NCBI GenBank assembly: GCA_032716605.1
Contig: CM064572.1
Coordinates: forward strand, 40,024,132-40,088,131
Length of the DNA stretch: 64,000 nucleotides
Direction of reading: 5' to 3'
DNA from: Paralithodes platypus
Taxonomy: Eukaryota > Arthropoda > Malacostraca > Decapoda > Lithodidae
Positions 43,301 to 53,235 of this stretch are shown in pieces. Both the position numbers and the translations under genes were made by a program. The first letter of the stretch is position 1, and every line of letters begins with the position of its first letter. The notes under the pieces are model-generated. The model was not told the DNA's origin. It searched no databases and saw only the letters and a program-made list of their open reading frames with translations.

Positions 43301-43492
43301 GTCAGTAAGCGTATCATGATAATTATTATGTGCTTGCATAAAGTCATGAAAGATACCTTTAATCAAATCAAACTTCTGAACTACTTCACTGTAAGAACCA
43401 TCAATTACCAGCCTCCTGAGTTCATTAACCCTTTTTGTCACCTGTGATCTTTTCGTTGTACGCAATTTACGATGCTCTTCGGACGGTGCCAT
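40388..43492 (-). CDS. BEL-1 gag, protease and RT part
   Basis: 1034 residues from an ATG at 43492. An N-terminal Gag helical domain (about 1-300, with MWKASFNTLVGKHNI) precedes Cys/His knuckles (CPVCDDKHKITNC, CFGCLTYGHHSKKC, CAVCSKRHPTLLH), a retropepsin-like site ALLDTQSNTNFV, and the RT with AFTCDIQKMYYQF (motif A), HLFGATSSPGVATYALRK and NFYVDDGV (motif C). The frame ends in a TGA at 40390-40388 inside the region joining RT to RNase H; the downstream frame is in phase. A 102-bp in-frame tandem duplication (41383-41484 and 41485-41586) repeats 34 residues upstream of the RT. Gag and pol share one frame, as is usual in this group. Confidence 0.9.
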   Translation of the reverse strand: MAPSEEHRKLRTTKRSQVTKRVNELRRLVIDGSYSEVVQKFDLIKGIFHDFMQAHNNYHDTLTDESDMVASDKYFEEVECNYISGLQGVRDYVQRGADTFHPSEGKPMSYVKLPPVPQPDIFSGKPESYPMWKASFNTLVGKHNIGCDEKMFYLKQYTTGEAQSAIEALFLCPDRSSYEAALDILEKRFGNPALVAAAFRRKLENWPKVGERDGKALQRFADFLTQICVAKGSYKSLEILSDEFENKKILNKLPSWLVNDWIKIVVKSDVFPKFDQFTQFIKDKAKIANHALWSGHGSGARDPGVNKLHPSKSESRVIAQAYVTQSRSYEGQNNVVQKNCPVCDDKHKITNCSVFSNMSLPDRRTLIRDKNMCFGCLTYGHHSKKCRIRHVCAVCSKRHPTLLHDYSSQPKTSTDTTSGNVNLATDSVSCMKTDNRVTTMVLPVLLHHPSSDVEILVYALLDTQSNTNFVTDEVASMLNVSGRHTSLDLSTMNGRMNVSTTAVDGLEIRSVSGGPCIKLPSCFVRDCIPCRREIIPIPDVISKWPHLSQIDIPRYYEDAPIGLLIGYHCSQVLRPLEIVTGGDNEPFGWKTSLGWCVVGANCDSVDESDEFGATHIVQGCIAFRTDCREVMLDTEDVKIAMPGMDEKYSAEDVRFMKRMSGGMFQRKDKHVKIAMPGMDEKYSAEDVRFMKRMSGGMFQRKDKHYEAPLPLKYEAPFPMNRFIAEKRLSSLKTKFQKDPLYHQRYSDSMQEMLDMEFAEIVAPDDESPVGRRWYIPHHGVQQSNKMRVVFYCSSEFRGVSLNSRLLQGPNLMNLLLGILFRFRLEPIAFTCDIQKMYYQFMVPSGDKDLLRYLWWKDGDFNSDPVDCRMQVHLFGATSSPGVATYALRKIANDHGSKYAIEASQFVNKNFYVDDGVISVSSVSSACSLIVETRKLLSEGGCRCHKVMSNSQEVMNCVPIEDRAPMESSMHKTLGVLWNVETDKLHFPLDFDSSKMTRRGLLSTLAKFYDPFGVISPLLHQAKLLLHQMCHDKCK

Positions 43493-43719
43493 GACTGTAT
43501 ATTTAACACTTTACTAACAGCCAGGTCACAAAACAATTTAAATCACAAGAGGCTATGCATGACTCACGGTGAATGATGGTGACGTAGAACTAGGTAGACG
43601 TGGACGATGACGTGGAGCAAGGACAGGTAGGCATTGGTAGACAGATCAAGGGCGTAGTGATGAACACAATGGCGTGACGGCAGGCCACCGGTGTCCTCGT
43701 TCGGTCAGTAAAAGTTCAC

Positions 43720-45137
43720 TGTTGCTGCCCTAGCCCAGGATTTACACAAAGTCCGACTGCTTTCAACCTCCTTTATTTAGCGTGAACTGAAACAATACAG
43801 ATAATGTAACAATGGCATATAGGATATAAGGTCATACTAAAGTCTATGGAAAGTTAATCAAAAGTTTAAACTCCAGGTACAATAATACACTACTAGAATG
43901 ATACAAGATATGCAGTGCTAAGATGGTCACAATAAGTGACAAACTATTAACCCATTGAACACCAGAGACACTATCTATACTCAACTCGGGCAACAAAGAT
44001 TAGAGTACCGGTATTTTACTCAGTTCAGGAAGGACCTCTATCAGTTACAAGGCATCAAACTATTCAAATTCGTCCTTCCTGAACCCCACAAACTCTCCTA
44101 ATGCAACAAAATATATAGTACCAACCATGTCAAAGGAATTCAACTGTTTAAATAACTAATCACACAAACTATCAATTTTCTACATTAAATTGTATCATGT
44201 AGATTAACACCAATAATAATAATATAATGACAATATATATAGTACCAACCATGTCAAAGGAATTCAACTGTTTAAATAACTAATCACACAAACTATCAAT
44301 TGTCTACATTAAATTGTATCATGTAGATTAACACCAATAATCAACCACATAATAATCACTTGCAATAAATAATGATACCAATTACTTTACATTAACACAT
44401 TAATACTAACACTGAGCTCCTCGGCCTTACAGCTCCGAGGACAACAACAACATTTACGTTAGTCTAGTACTATTCAGTGAGAACATTCCAATATACAAGT
44501 ACACAAAGTATTTTATAACCGTACCTTTTATTGCTACAACTAGGCCTTCAAATAGGGTGAACAACCAAACAGCCAAGATCCTCGAGGACGCAAATGCCTA
44601 TCACCGTCTTCCACACCAGGCCGCCCATTTGGCTCCACAAAGCAACACCACACTCCAGGTTCACCAGTCAACTGACTATTACCACAACGCTAGAGCCCCA
44701 AGTCAACACGACTCACCCTTCACCAAATAGCCGCGCCCTCATCTAGTACCGCTGATTTGGTACAATGATAACTTATTTGAGACTACGAGGCAATATGAAC
44801 TTTGACCCTTCTATTTCATACATATGATTCAGTTAATATCGTACATATTAAAACATATATATGAACCTTGACCCTTCTATCTCATACAAATGATTCAGAT
44901 AATTTCGTACATGTCAAAACATATATATGAACCTTGACACTTCTATCTCATACACATGATTCAGATAATTTCGTACATGTTAAAACATATATATGAACCT
45001 TGACCCTTCTATTTCATACATATGATTCAGTTAATATCGTACATATTAAAACATATATATGAACCTGGACCCTTCTATCTCATACAAATGATTCAGATAA
45101 TATCGTAGATATTAGAACATATATAATTCCAGCCACA
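43720..45137 (-). repeat. BEL-1 LTR (5' LTR of the minus-strand element)
   Basis: Near-identical to 36786-38205, with about nine substitutions and one 2-bp indel by eye. It contains the same 124-bp duplication and 66-bp x5 array (44795-45124). The 227-bp leader to the gag ATG (43493-43719) has no TGG-starting primer site immediately adjacent that I can assign. Confidence 0.9.
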
Positions 45138-45899
45138 GTAAGAGAAGAGTAGATGAGGAATTTGGAAGGAATCTGAGTGTAAAATGGAGGGAGAGTAAGA
45201 AAATGTTCTGGAAAGAAGTCAAGAAAGTTAGGGAAGGTAGCAAGGGAAACAGTAAGGGTGTGAAAGATAAGAATGGGAGAATGCTAGCCGAGAAGCAAGA
45301 GAGAGTCGAAAGATGGAGGGAGTACTTCAGTGAGTTGCTAAATGTAAGGAATGAAGAGCCAGCAAATATAGCTGGATATGGTATGGGAGGGAGAAGAAGA
45401 GAAGTAGTGGAGGAGGAGGTGGGGATCAGGAGGTCAGAAGTGTGGGAAGCCATGAAAAGAGCGAAGTTGGGGAAAGCACCAGGAACAGATGGAGTGTGTG
45501 GGGAAATGTTGAGGTATGGTGGTGAGATAGTGATAGAATGGGTATGGAAAATGTGCAAACTAGCATGGGAGAAGGGGATTGCACCCGATGACTGGAAGAC
45601 TGGCATAATAGTCCCCCTATATAAGGGCAAAGGGGAAAGAGGAGTGTCTGGTAACCACCGAGGAATATGTCTTCTAAGCGTAGTAGGGTAGGTAGACAGT
45701 AGGGTAGTGATTGAGAGAGTGAGAGTGAGAACGGAGAAATGGATAGGCGACGAGCAGGGAGGTTTTAGGAAGGGAAGAGGATGTGTAGATCAGATTTTTA
45801 CCCTGAATTGTGTTGTGGAGAAGTATCTGGAGAAGAAACAAAAGGTGTATGTTGCCTTTATGGACTTGGAGAAGGCCTATGACAGAGTGGATAGAGAAG
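45138..45899 (+). pseudogene. RTE-like LINE, segment 2 (RT first half)
   Basis: Continues segment 1 in phase: RRVDEEFGRNLSVKW, MFWKEVKKVRE, then RT KAPGTDGVCGEML, WKTGIIVPLYKGKGE, EQGGFRKGRGCVDQIF, and motif A VAFMDLEKAYDRVDRE. One in-frame TAG at 45689-45691 disrupts it. It is cut at GAAG (45896-45899) by BEL-2. Confidence 0.88.
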
Positions 45900-46463
45900 T
45901 GTCGGGAATTGGGTAAGGATCCCGACAGTTTTAGGTCCAATAGGACATTTGAATTTGGCGGTATCGTATCGCATGTACGATTTCGGCTGGTTCTTTGTGT
46001 ATTGTAGTTTATTCTTAAGTATAGGTTAAATATTAACTGTAATGTATAAATATCTACATCAGCTCTAGATGTATCATGAAACCAAGTTATGGGTTATAAT
46101 TATTATGAGCCGGCAGCCATATGTAATTTCGCGAAGCGATCGGACACCGGCCCTTTAGTCTCTCAATCAACACCATACAGCCAACATCTTCCCCCCGGCT
46201 CTGACTCAACCCACAGTTAACCATGTGCTACAAATACTAATCTATAACAACAGTCCTACATCACCAGTCCTCTAAGCTAAGTTCATTGTATCGACATTGT
46301 ATTATGTGAACATTCCTACATGTCATGCAATTGAATTAGCCGTGTTTGGGGGACTGGATTACACCCATCGACTACATCGTTGGTAATTATATTATAACTA
46401 TTTGTTGGGATATTTCATGTACCAGTGATATGCAATTTAACCTCTTTATCTAAATTCCCGACA
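45900..46463 (+). repeat. BEL-2 5' LTR
   Basis: 564 bp, TGTCGGGAATT to ATTCCCGACA. The following AATAATGGTCCTTCGTGCCC contains a TGG that could begin a primer-binding site, but I cannot assign a tRNA. Confidence 0.88.
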
Positions 46464-47265
46464 AATAATGGTCCTTCGTGCCCTACGGCTTCCTTACCGT
46501 AGTACCGTTTTGTTTACTTCCTTGACGCTTGTGGGCTTACAAATGGCTGCCGCCTCGCGTGTTGTTGGGCCGACTGCCGTTTCCCTAGTATAGACCCGGC
46601 TTCTTCCCTCGTATTTTTTTTCCATTTAGGCGCCGTCCCTATCTTTTTTGGGGCTAGTTTCCAGGGTTTTTTGGGCGTGTGATCCTTGGCATTTTTTGGT
46701 GGGTTAGCTGGGCTAGAGATTGGGGTAGGGGTAATTTCGTCGGGCACAATTTCGCGCTCGTAGGTTAGGCTAGGCTAGGCTAGGCAGGCTAGGCCTGCAG
46801 GTGTCTATGGTAGCTGTTCATTTCGCTTTGGTAGTGTGCTTGTGGTGTTCATTGTGTTTTGTCATTATGAGACTCTTTTCTTAATTTTGCCGGTGGGGAG
46901 GGTTCTCATGCGACTCATTTAATTTAATTTTATAGCCTAGTTGCCTAATTACGGTCATGGGGTTCGGTCTCTGTTGATTCCTAAGCGATTGACAGCCAAC
47001 AGACCTCATGATTGTGGGATGGGCAGCTGGGCTAGGCCTAATACTTATTACTAGTCAGTTCTTTTCATTTACCCTTCTTTCTCTAGCCCTAGTTTGTTTC
47101 TGCTATTTGTCGATTTGCTCCATTAATTCATCCTACTGCAGCTAGTAGCCTAATGACCGTTTCCAAATTGGGAGTGGCAATGCTATTGCCACATTTTTTA
47201 TTAATTTGTGTAAGTAGTTTGCTTTATAGTTTAGAGAGTTAGTAGCTTAGATTCAGACCTTAACG
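46464..47265 (+). other. BEL-2 leader
   Basis: Untranslated region between the 5' LTR and the gag ATG. It has a short GGTTAGGCTAGGCTAGGCTA pentamer repeat at about 46764-46794. No ORF of note on the plus strand. Confidence 0.75.
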
Positions 47266-50205
47266 ATGACAGATTTAAAGAAACTTAAGATTCTCAAGGG
47301 AGGGATGAAGGGAAGTTTAAATAGGTGTTTAAGAGATCTTGATGAATTTTTATTAAGTGCCACGGCTGATCAAATTAAGGGTAAATTTGCTACTGTTACT
47401 AAATCGCTAGCCACTTACGATAGTTATGCTCAGCAGGTATATGGTTTATTGACAATTACTGACGATGTGGAAGAAGAAATGTCAGCAGATATTGAGTACT
47501 TTGAAGACGTTAATACAGCCTTAGCCAGACTATCTTCCACACAAGAATCAACCTCTGTTAAGGATACCGGTACACCAAAGGCGACTGGTTTTTACCTGCC
47601 GAAGCTTACTTTGCCTACCTTTTCTGGGGATTCGGCTACCTGGACTGGATTTTGGGATATCTTTGAGTGTTCCGTCCATCATAATAAAACACTCACATCT
47701 ATCCAAAGGTTCACATATCTCCGTGGTCAATTGAAAGGGGAGGCATTGAAGTTAATCGATGGGTACAAGCTAGAAGCTACCAGCTACGAGTCTGCAGTGG
47801 AGTTGCTGAAGAGAACTTACGGGAGAGTGGAAGTCATCAAGACCACGTTAATTACTAAATTCTTCACTCTAGATCCTCCATCCTATGATGTGACGGACCT
47901 AAAGGAGTACTATGCCTCCTTTGAGAGCCTCCTCCGATCTATGGAGACAATGGCCATCACCAAGGAGGAAATATTTAGTGTAATTATCTTGAACAAGATA
48001 CCCTCTCCCCTAAAGGAAATCGTAAGACGACAACTAAACGACTCTCCACTAAACTTGGAAGCGTTGGTGCAGGTGTACCAGACTGAAGTCTTCAATATGG
48101 AGAGTACTGGACACTACAGACAAGTGGAGATGTCGCCATCTACTGCAGCTTTACCGGTACAGACTTCTCCTAAACAGAAAAGGCCAATATCATTAGGTTG
48201 TAAGTTGTGCAGTGTCCACGGTCATCTGTGGTACCAGTGTCCTAAGTATCCTAAGGCTACACAGAAAATTGGCAAGGCTAAATCGCTTAAGTTATTTACC
48301 AGCTGTCTGGCAAGAGACCACTTCAACAGTACTTGCACCAATTCCTACATCAAACCTTGTAAGTATTGCAAGGGGAAACATTGGTTTTCCCTTTGCACCC
48401 AGTCTGATCGGCACGACGGCAAAGAAAAGGGGAGAACCCCCAAAGAGTCACATGAGAAAAGTAAGAGCGAGGGTGATAAAGTATCTTCCATGTCCATTGC
48501 TTCTCAAGAATGTCAATTGCTTCCTACTACGATGCTGCCAGTAGTTGGGAGTAATAATAAGCCTATAATGACACGCACCCTACTTGACCAGTGCTCACAG
48601 AGGTCATTCGTTCTGCGGTCATCATTACCCCAGCTCAAGTGTACCAGCAAGGGTCAAGAGAATTTGCGTCTCCATGGTTTCACTAGTGAAATAGATTCCA
48701 GTGACTATGATATCGTGGAGATTTCCTATGTTTATAGACGAAAGATATGTCCCATCAAGGCTGTTCTGGTAGACACACTACCCAGTTTCTATATAGCATC
48801 AGAGATTCAACCACATTTGAAATATCTCAGAAGCAAGGGTTATAAACTGGCTGATGATCAACTCTCTGCTAACAATGGTATTATGCTATTGGTCGGAGCT
48901 GATTATTACTACGACCTGGTTCACCCTGGATATCGGCGGGTAGATAAGCTAATAATGCTCCCCACGATCCAAGGGTATGCCATTTCTGGATCCTATGCCA
49001 CTTCCTCTCAAGACACACAAGTGGAGGTGGTTACGGTCCTCAAGGTAGCAGTAAGCCCCATAGATAAATATATTAGGCCAAATGTGCCTGATAATACATG
49101 TACTGATATAGATAAGCTATGGGACTTGGACAATATTGGAATTGACCCACATGAACTTGATCGTGAGTCCAAGCTAGCGTTAAGCTCGTATGAAGAGACT
49201 GTAACATATGACTCTGGCAGGGGTCAGTATGTGGTAAGGCTCCCTTGGAATGATAACAAGAGTAAATTACCTACTAATTTCCATCTAGCACTTGGTAGGT
49301 TACGTGGCCTTCAGAAGCAGTTTGTCAAGGATCCATATTATTGCGAGACTTATGCGGCAGTTTTAAACGAGCAGGTACAACGTGGATTTGTGGAGAGAGT
49401 AGATCTCGGTGAGTATGGGGAAAACATCCATTACCTTGCTCACCATGGGATTAAAAAGGACAGTTCCACCACTCCTGTTCGTATTGTGTATGACTGCTCT
49501 GCTAAATCCAGTGATCGCTCCTATAGCCTGAATGATTGTCTGTACACGGGTCCGTCCCTGGTCTCTGATCTCGCGCAAATTATGTTGCGCTTCAGATGTC
49601 ATAAGTTTGCATGGGTTGCCGATATTGAGAAGGCCTTCCTGACGCTTCAACTCCATCGTGAAGACAGGGACTCGACAAGATTTTTATGGCCACGGGACCC
49701 AATGGATCTAGATTCAGAGTATCTGGTCTACAGGTTCAGAGTCGTCTTATTCGGGGCGACCTGTTCCCAGTTCCTTCTCAACGCTACTATCTTGCGACAT
49801 CTTGAGGAGGCTGGACTAGATCCTGACTTCAAGAATGAGATCAAGCAGGGGATCTATGTGGACAATCTTCAAGGCACTGGAGACAATGAAGATTTATTGC
49901 TCAAGAGATGCTGGGAGTTCCGCGATATATTTGCCAAGGCTCATTTATACTTAAGAGAATGGGCCACTACTAATGGTCTTTTGAAAGGTCAATTTGCTTC
50001 TGACAGTGTAGCTACTGAGAATAGTGAGGTAAAGTTTTTAGGCCACAAATGGGACACTACCACAGATTGTATATCCTTCTGTCACACCCCATGCGGCAGT
50101 GAGCTTATGACCAAGCGAAACTGCTTAAGGTTGTCAGCGAGGTTGTTTGATCCCCTAGGTTTTTTGCTGCCTGTAACTGTCCGTGCTCATATGTTTTTAC
50201 AGTAA
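47266..50205 (+). CDS. BEL-2 gag, protease and RT
   Basis: 979 residues from the ATG at 47266. The Gag region has FYLPKLTLPTFSGDSATW and IQRFTYLRGQLKGEAL, a typical BEL/Pao (DUF1759-like) domain, followed by knuckles CKLCSVHGHLWYQCP and CKYCKGKHWFSLC, a protease-like RTLLDQCSQRSFV in which the residue after Asp is unusual, and RT with VYDCSAKSSD, WVADIEKAFLTLQL (motif A), LFGATCSQFLLNAT and GIYVDNLQG (motif C as Y-V-D-N). It terminates at a TAA (50203-50205) within the RT-RNase H connection; the next frame is in phase. Confidence 0.9.
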   Translation: MTDLKKLKILKGGMKGSLNRCLRDLDEFLLSATADQIKGKFATVTKSLATYDSYAQQVYGLLTITDDVEEEMSADIEYFEDVNTALARLSSTQESTSVKDTGTPKATGFYLPKLTLPTFSGDSATWTGFWDIFECSVHHNKTLTSIQRFTYLRGQLKGEALKLIDGYKLEATSYESAVELLKRTYGRVEVIKTTLITKFFTLDPPSYDVTDLKEYYASFESLLRSMETMAITKEEIFSVIILNKIPSPLKEIVRRQLNDSPLNLEALVQVYQTEVFNMESTGHYRQVEMSPSTAALPVQTSPKQKRPISLGCKLCSVHGHLWYQCPKYPKATQKIGKAKSLKLFTSCLARDHFNSTCTNSYIKPCKYCKGKHWFSLCTQSDRHDGKEKGRTPKESHEKSKSEGDKVSSMSIASQECQLLPTTMLPVVGSNNKPIMTRTLLDQCSQRSFVLRSSLPQLKCTSKGQENLRLHGFTSEIDSSDYDIVEISYVYRRKICPIKAVLVDTLPSFYIASEIQPHLKYLRSKGYKLADDQLSANNGIMLLVGADYYYDLVHPGYRRVDKLIMLPTIQGYAISGSYATSSQDTQVEVVTVLKVAVSPIDKYIRPNVPDNTCTDIDKLWDLDNIGIDPHELDRESKLALSSYEETVTYDSGRGQYVVRLPWNDNKSKLPTNFHLALGRLRGLQKQFVKDPYYCETYAAVLNEQVQRGFVERVDLGEYGENIHYLAHHGIKKDSSTTPVRIVYDCSAKSSDRSYSLNDCLYTGPSLVSDLAQIMLRFRCHKFAWVADIEKAFLTLQLHREDRDSTRFLWPRDPMDLDSEYLVYRFRVVLFGATCSQFLLNATILRHLEEAGLDPDFKNEIKQGIYVDNLQGTGDNEDLLLKRCWEFRDIFAKAHLYLREWATTNGLLKGQFASDSVATENSEVKFLGHKWDTTTDCISFCHTPCGSELMTKRNCLRLSARLFDPLGFLLPVTVRAHMFLQ

Positions 50206-51294
50206 TTGTGGCGGCTAAACCTAGATTGGGGCACGCCCCTCCCGACTGAGTTACAAGATACTTGGCGGTTGATTCGGTCGGACCTTTCCACATGTTGCAA
50301 GGTCCAACTTAATCGTCAGGTTATTAGTGGTCACCAGGTGGATCTACATGCCTTTTCTGATGATAGTAATAGTGTGTACGGTACTGCCATATACATATGC
50401 AATGGTAGTGATGCGAAACTGGCAATAGCAAAGGCCAAAGTAGCCCCTATGAAGAAGATTACAGTTCCTAAATTAGAACTTACTGCATTGCTTCTGTTTG
50501 CTCGTCTAATAAAGTTTACACTGGATGCTTATACAGACATACTCCAGATTAATAACGTTTATGTCTGGAGCGACAGTCAAATAGCACTTTCATGGGTACA
50601 CAGCCAGAAAGTGTTAACTGTTTATGTTTCTAATCGCACTGATGAGATACATAACTTAGGTCCTACAGCTAAATTTTGCTATGTGAGCACCAGGGATAAC
50701 CCCAGTGACATCATTTCCCGGGGGATCTCGGCGCAATAGTTTATGTCGTCCTCTATTTGGTGGCATGGACATCCATGGCTTATATCTCCAACTGAATGGC
50801 CTCAGGATTTCAGGGAATGCATCTCTGATCCTTCAAGTCGGCCCCAAGATGATGTGTTAAGTAGTTCGAATGTGAGTACTACACATCAGGATAACAAGTT
50901 GGTAGAGTGGGAACGTTACGGCAGCTATAATAAAGTAATGCGGGTATTTGCATGGATATACTGTTTCATTAACAACATGAGAAGTCGGGCTCACAGGTCT
51001 TTCCTTAGTGAAGATTTGAAGCATATCAGACTCCATGAATTGAGATCAGCAGAAGCGAAACTAATATGTTTAGTACAAAGGGAATCTTATCCTACTGAAC
51101 ATCAAATCCTGAGCAAGGAGTCAAAGGCCAAACCCTCTAACTTAATGAGGCAGCTAGGATTATATATGGAAGGAGGCATAATTAAGTGTAGAGGCAGGAT
51201 ACAAAAGGCGGACATTATTGATTCTGCGAAATATCCTGTCCTCCTTAGCTCCTCTCATTTGATTACCAAACTGTTGAATTCGCCAATGCCATAG
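50206..51294 (+). pseudogene. BEL-2 pol middle part: RNase H and connection
   Basis: In phase with the upstream frame between stops. RNase H landmarks are LHAFSDDSNSVYGTAIY, LELTALLLFARL, VWSDSQIALSWV and TRDNPSDIISRG. A TAG at 50737-50739 interrupts, then the frame continues (SSSIWWHGHPW, RSAEAKLICLVQRE) until a one-base shift near 51290, where it leaves the frame of the integrase. Confidence 0.85.
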
Positions 51295-51334
51295 GACCTG
51301 CCTACATTTTGGCGTAAATTATGTTCTGGCGTAT

Positions 51335-52600
51335 ATGCGACAACGTTGGTGGATCCCTAAGATGCGACAAGCAATTAAAGGGATCCACAATAGCTGTACC
51401 ATCTGTAAAAGATTACAGGGTAAGCCTTACTCCCCAGTTGATCTACCTCCCTTGCCTGAGTTCAGGGTACAAAGGACTGAACCATTTCAGGTAACCGGGG
51501 TAGACTACACCGGAGCGATTCATGTTAGAGAATCGCCCGGTAATATTATAAAGGTATATGCCGTTCTATTCACATGTGCGGTAACCAGAGCGATTCATAT
51601 TGAATTGATTGACGACCTATCCAGTGAGGGTTTTTTGCATACTCTAAGACGCTTTGCAGGCCGCAATGGTTTCCCTCAAATTATTATGAGCGATAATGCG
51701 ACTTGTTTTGTCGGAGCCTCTAAATATCTCCAGAGTTTAATGGATGACCCGCAGGTTGTGGCTACCCTCACTGGAAAGCGTTGTCAGTGGAGATTTATAC
51801 CAGCACGTGCACCATGGTTCGGGGCGATTTGGGAGAGAACAATCGGTATCGTCAAATCTGCCATGAAGAAGGTATTAGGAGGGGCACTGGTGACCAGACG
51901 GGAGTTGCAAACCATCTTAGTAGAAATTGAGATGTCAGTCAACGACAGGCCCTTGACCTATACCTCGGCAGATGTTGATGACCTCTTACCCATTTCGCCT
52001 TCTATGCTAACACATGGACGAACCCTTAATACCTTTCCTAGATCGTCCGTAAATGATGAAGATCTGCATGACCCTACGTTCGGCAATGCTGACGCCACAC
52101 GTCGTCGCTTCCAGTATGTAAACAAGGTGTCCGACGATCTATGGAAACGGTGGACCCAAGAATATTTGCTGTCTCTTCGCGAGCGTCACTCTAATAAGAT
52201 CAAAGGGACGAATCAACGATGGCCTCGTATCGGGGATATCGTCCTGATTCATGATGAGCGTCCTAGGTTATTTTGGAAGCTTGGGAGGATTATCGATTTG
52301 TTCCAGGGCATTGATGGTCTTATAAGGGTTGCTAGAATACGAACTTCGACGGGGGTTACTACTCGCCCAGTCGTAAGGTTATATACCTTGGAGCAGGATG
52401 TAGAACTGCCGGATGATCCTGGCGTCTCTACTGATACCCCTCCGCGGGAGAGTGCTGGTGACAGTGCTCCTCAAGGTGGGGCAGCTGATGATGAGAAGGA
52501 TGATCCTCCTCAGGCTTCAGGTGGCGCTCGTCCCAAAAGGAGGGCGGCTATGAGTTCCGTGGATCTTTGGAGATCAAAGATCAAACAAGGTGATCTTTGA
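51335..52600 (+). CDS. BEL-2 pol integrase part
   Basis: 421 residues, shifted by one base relative to the rest of pol; similarity begins slightly upstream at about 51290. A zinc region (NSCTICKRLQG) precedes the catalytic core: Asp in VTGVDYTGAIHV, Asp in IMSDNATCFVGAS and Glu in GAIWERTIGIVKS. A C-terminal module follows (LWKRWTQEYLL, RIGDIVLIHDE, ARIRTSTGVTTRPV), then a Pro/Ala/Asp-rich tail. All catalytic residues are present. The 66 bp before the 3' LTR contain GGTGGCGGGCAATA, a weak polypurine tract. Confidence 0.9.
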   Translation: MRQRWWIPKMRQAIKGIHNSCTICKRLQGKPYSPVDLPPLPEFRVQRTEPFQVTGVDYTGAIHVRESPGNIIKVYAVLFTCAVTRAIHIELIDDLSSEGFLHTLRRFAGRNGFPQIIMSDNATCFVGASKYLQSLMDDPQVVATLTGKRCQWRFIPARAPWFGAIWERTIGIVKSAMKKVLGGALVTRRELQTILVEIEMSVNDRPLTYTSADVDDLLPISPSMLTHGRTLNTFPRSSVNDEDLHDPTFGNADATRRRFQYVNKVSDDLWKRWTQEYLLSLRERHSNKIKGTNQRWPRIGDIVLIHDERPRLFWKLGRIIDLFQGIDGLIRVARIRTSTGVTTRPVVRLYTLEQDVELPDDPGVSTDTPPRESAGDSAPQGGAADDEKDDPPQASGGARPKRRAAMSSVDLWRSKIKQGDL

Positions 52601-52666
52601 CTTCGATGTCCTTTTTTTGTTCTCTGTATATAGCTCCTGTATATCATTTTTGGTGGCGGGCAATAT

Positions 52667-53235
52667 GTCGGGAATAGGGTAATGATCCCGACAGGTTTAG
52701 GTCCAATAGGACATTTGAATTTGGCGGTATCGTATCGCATGTACGATTTCGGCTGGTTCTTTGTGTATTGTAGTTTATTCTTAAGTATTGGTTAAATATT
52801 ATCTGTAATGTATAAATATCTACATCAGCTCTAGATGTATCATGAAACCAAGTTATGGGTTATAATTACTATGAGCCGGCAGCCATATGTAATTTCGCGA
52901 AGCGATCGGATGCCGGCCCTTTAGTCTCTCAATCAACACCATACAGCCAACATCTTCCCCCCCCCCGCTCTGACTCAACCCACAGTTCACCATGTGCTAC
53001 AAATACTAATCTATAACAACAGTCCTACATCACCAGTCCTCTAAGCTAAGTTCATTGTATCGATATTGTATTATGTGAACATTCCTACATGTCTTGCAAT
53101 TGAATTAGCCGTGTGTGGGGGACTGGATTACACCTATCGACTACGTCGTCGTTGGTAATTATATTATAACTATTTGTTGGGATATTTCATGTACCAGTGA
53201 TATGCAATTTAACCTCTTTATCTAAATTCCCGACA
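52667..53235 (+). repeat. BEL-2 3' LTR
   Basis: 569 bp, same ends as the 5' LTR. Differences include a longer C run and a 3-bp insertion (GTC) near its 3' end. Confidence 0.88.

Larger units (their letters stand above)
36786..45137 (-). mobile_element. BEL-1: complete BEL/Pao LTR retrotransposon, minus strand
   Basis: Two LTRs of 1420 and 1418 bp (36786-38205, 43720-45137) with TGTTG...CCACA ends on the plus strand enclose a minus-strand gag-pol. The LTRs differ at only about ten positions by eye, so insertion is recent. The flanking 5-mers (GGAAA, GTAAG) do not match, and the host LINE frame rejoins with no duplicated bases, so a normal target duplication is missing. The domain order protease, RT, RNase H, integrase is that of BEL/Pao. 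Confidence 0.9.
45900..53235 (+). mobile_element. BEL-2: complete BEL/Pao LTR retrotransposon, plus strand
   Basis: LTRs 45900-46463 (564 bp) and 52667-53235 (569 bp) with perfect TGTCGGGAAT / ATTCCCGACA ends. The GAAG target duplication (45896-45899, 53236-53239) is exact, and the RTE-like reading frame rejoins across it. The LTRs differ at roughly 15 positions plus indels by eye, several-fold more than in BEL-1, so BEL-2 is older. An 802-bp leader precedes gag. Pol has two stops and one frameshift. Confidence 0.92.

Noticed and set aside
46760..46796. TAGGC repeats as an interstitial telomere
   Set aside because: Unit is TAGGC (with one TTAGGC), only four to five imperfect copies within a retrotransposon leader; arthropod telomere repeat is TTAGG.
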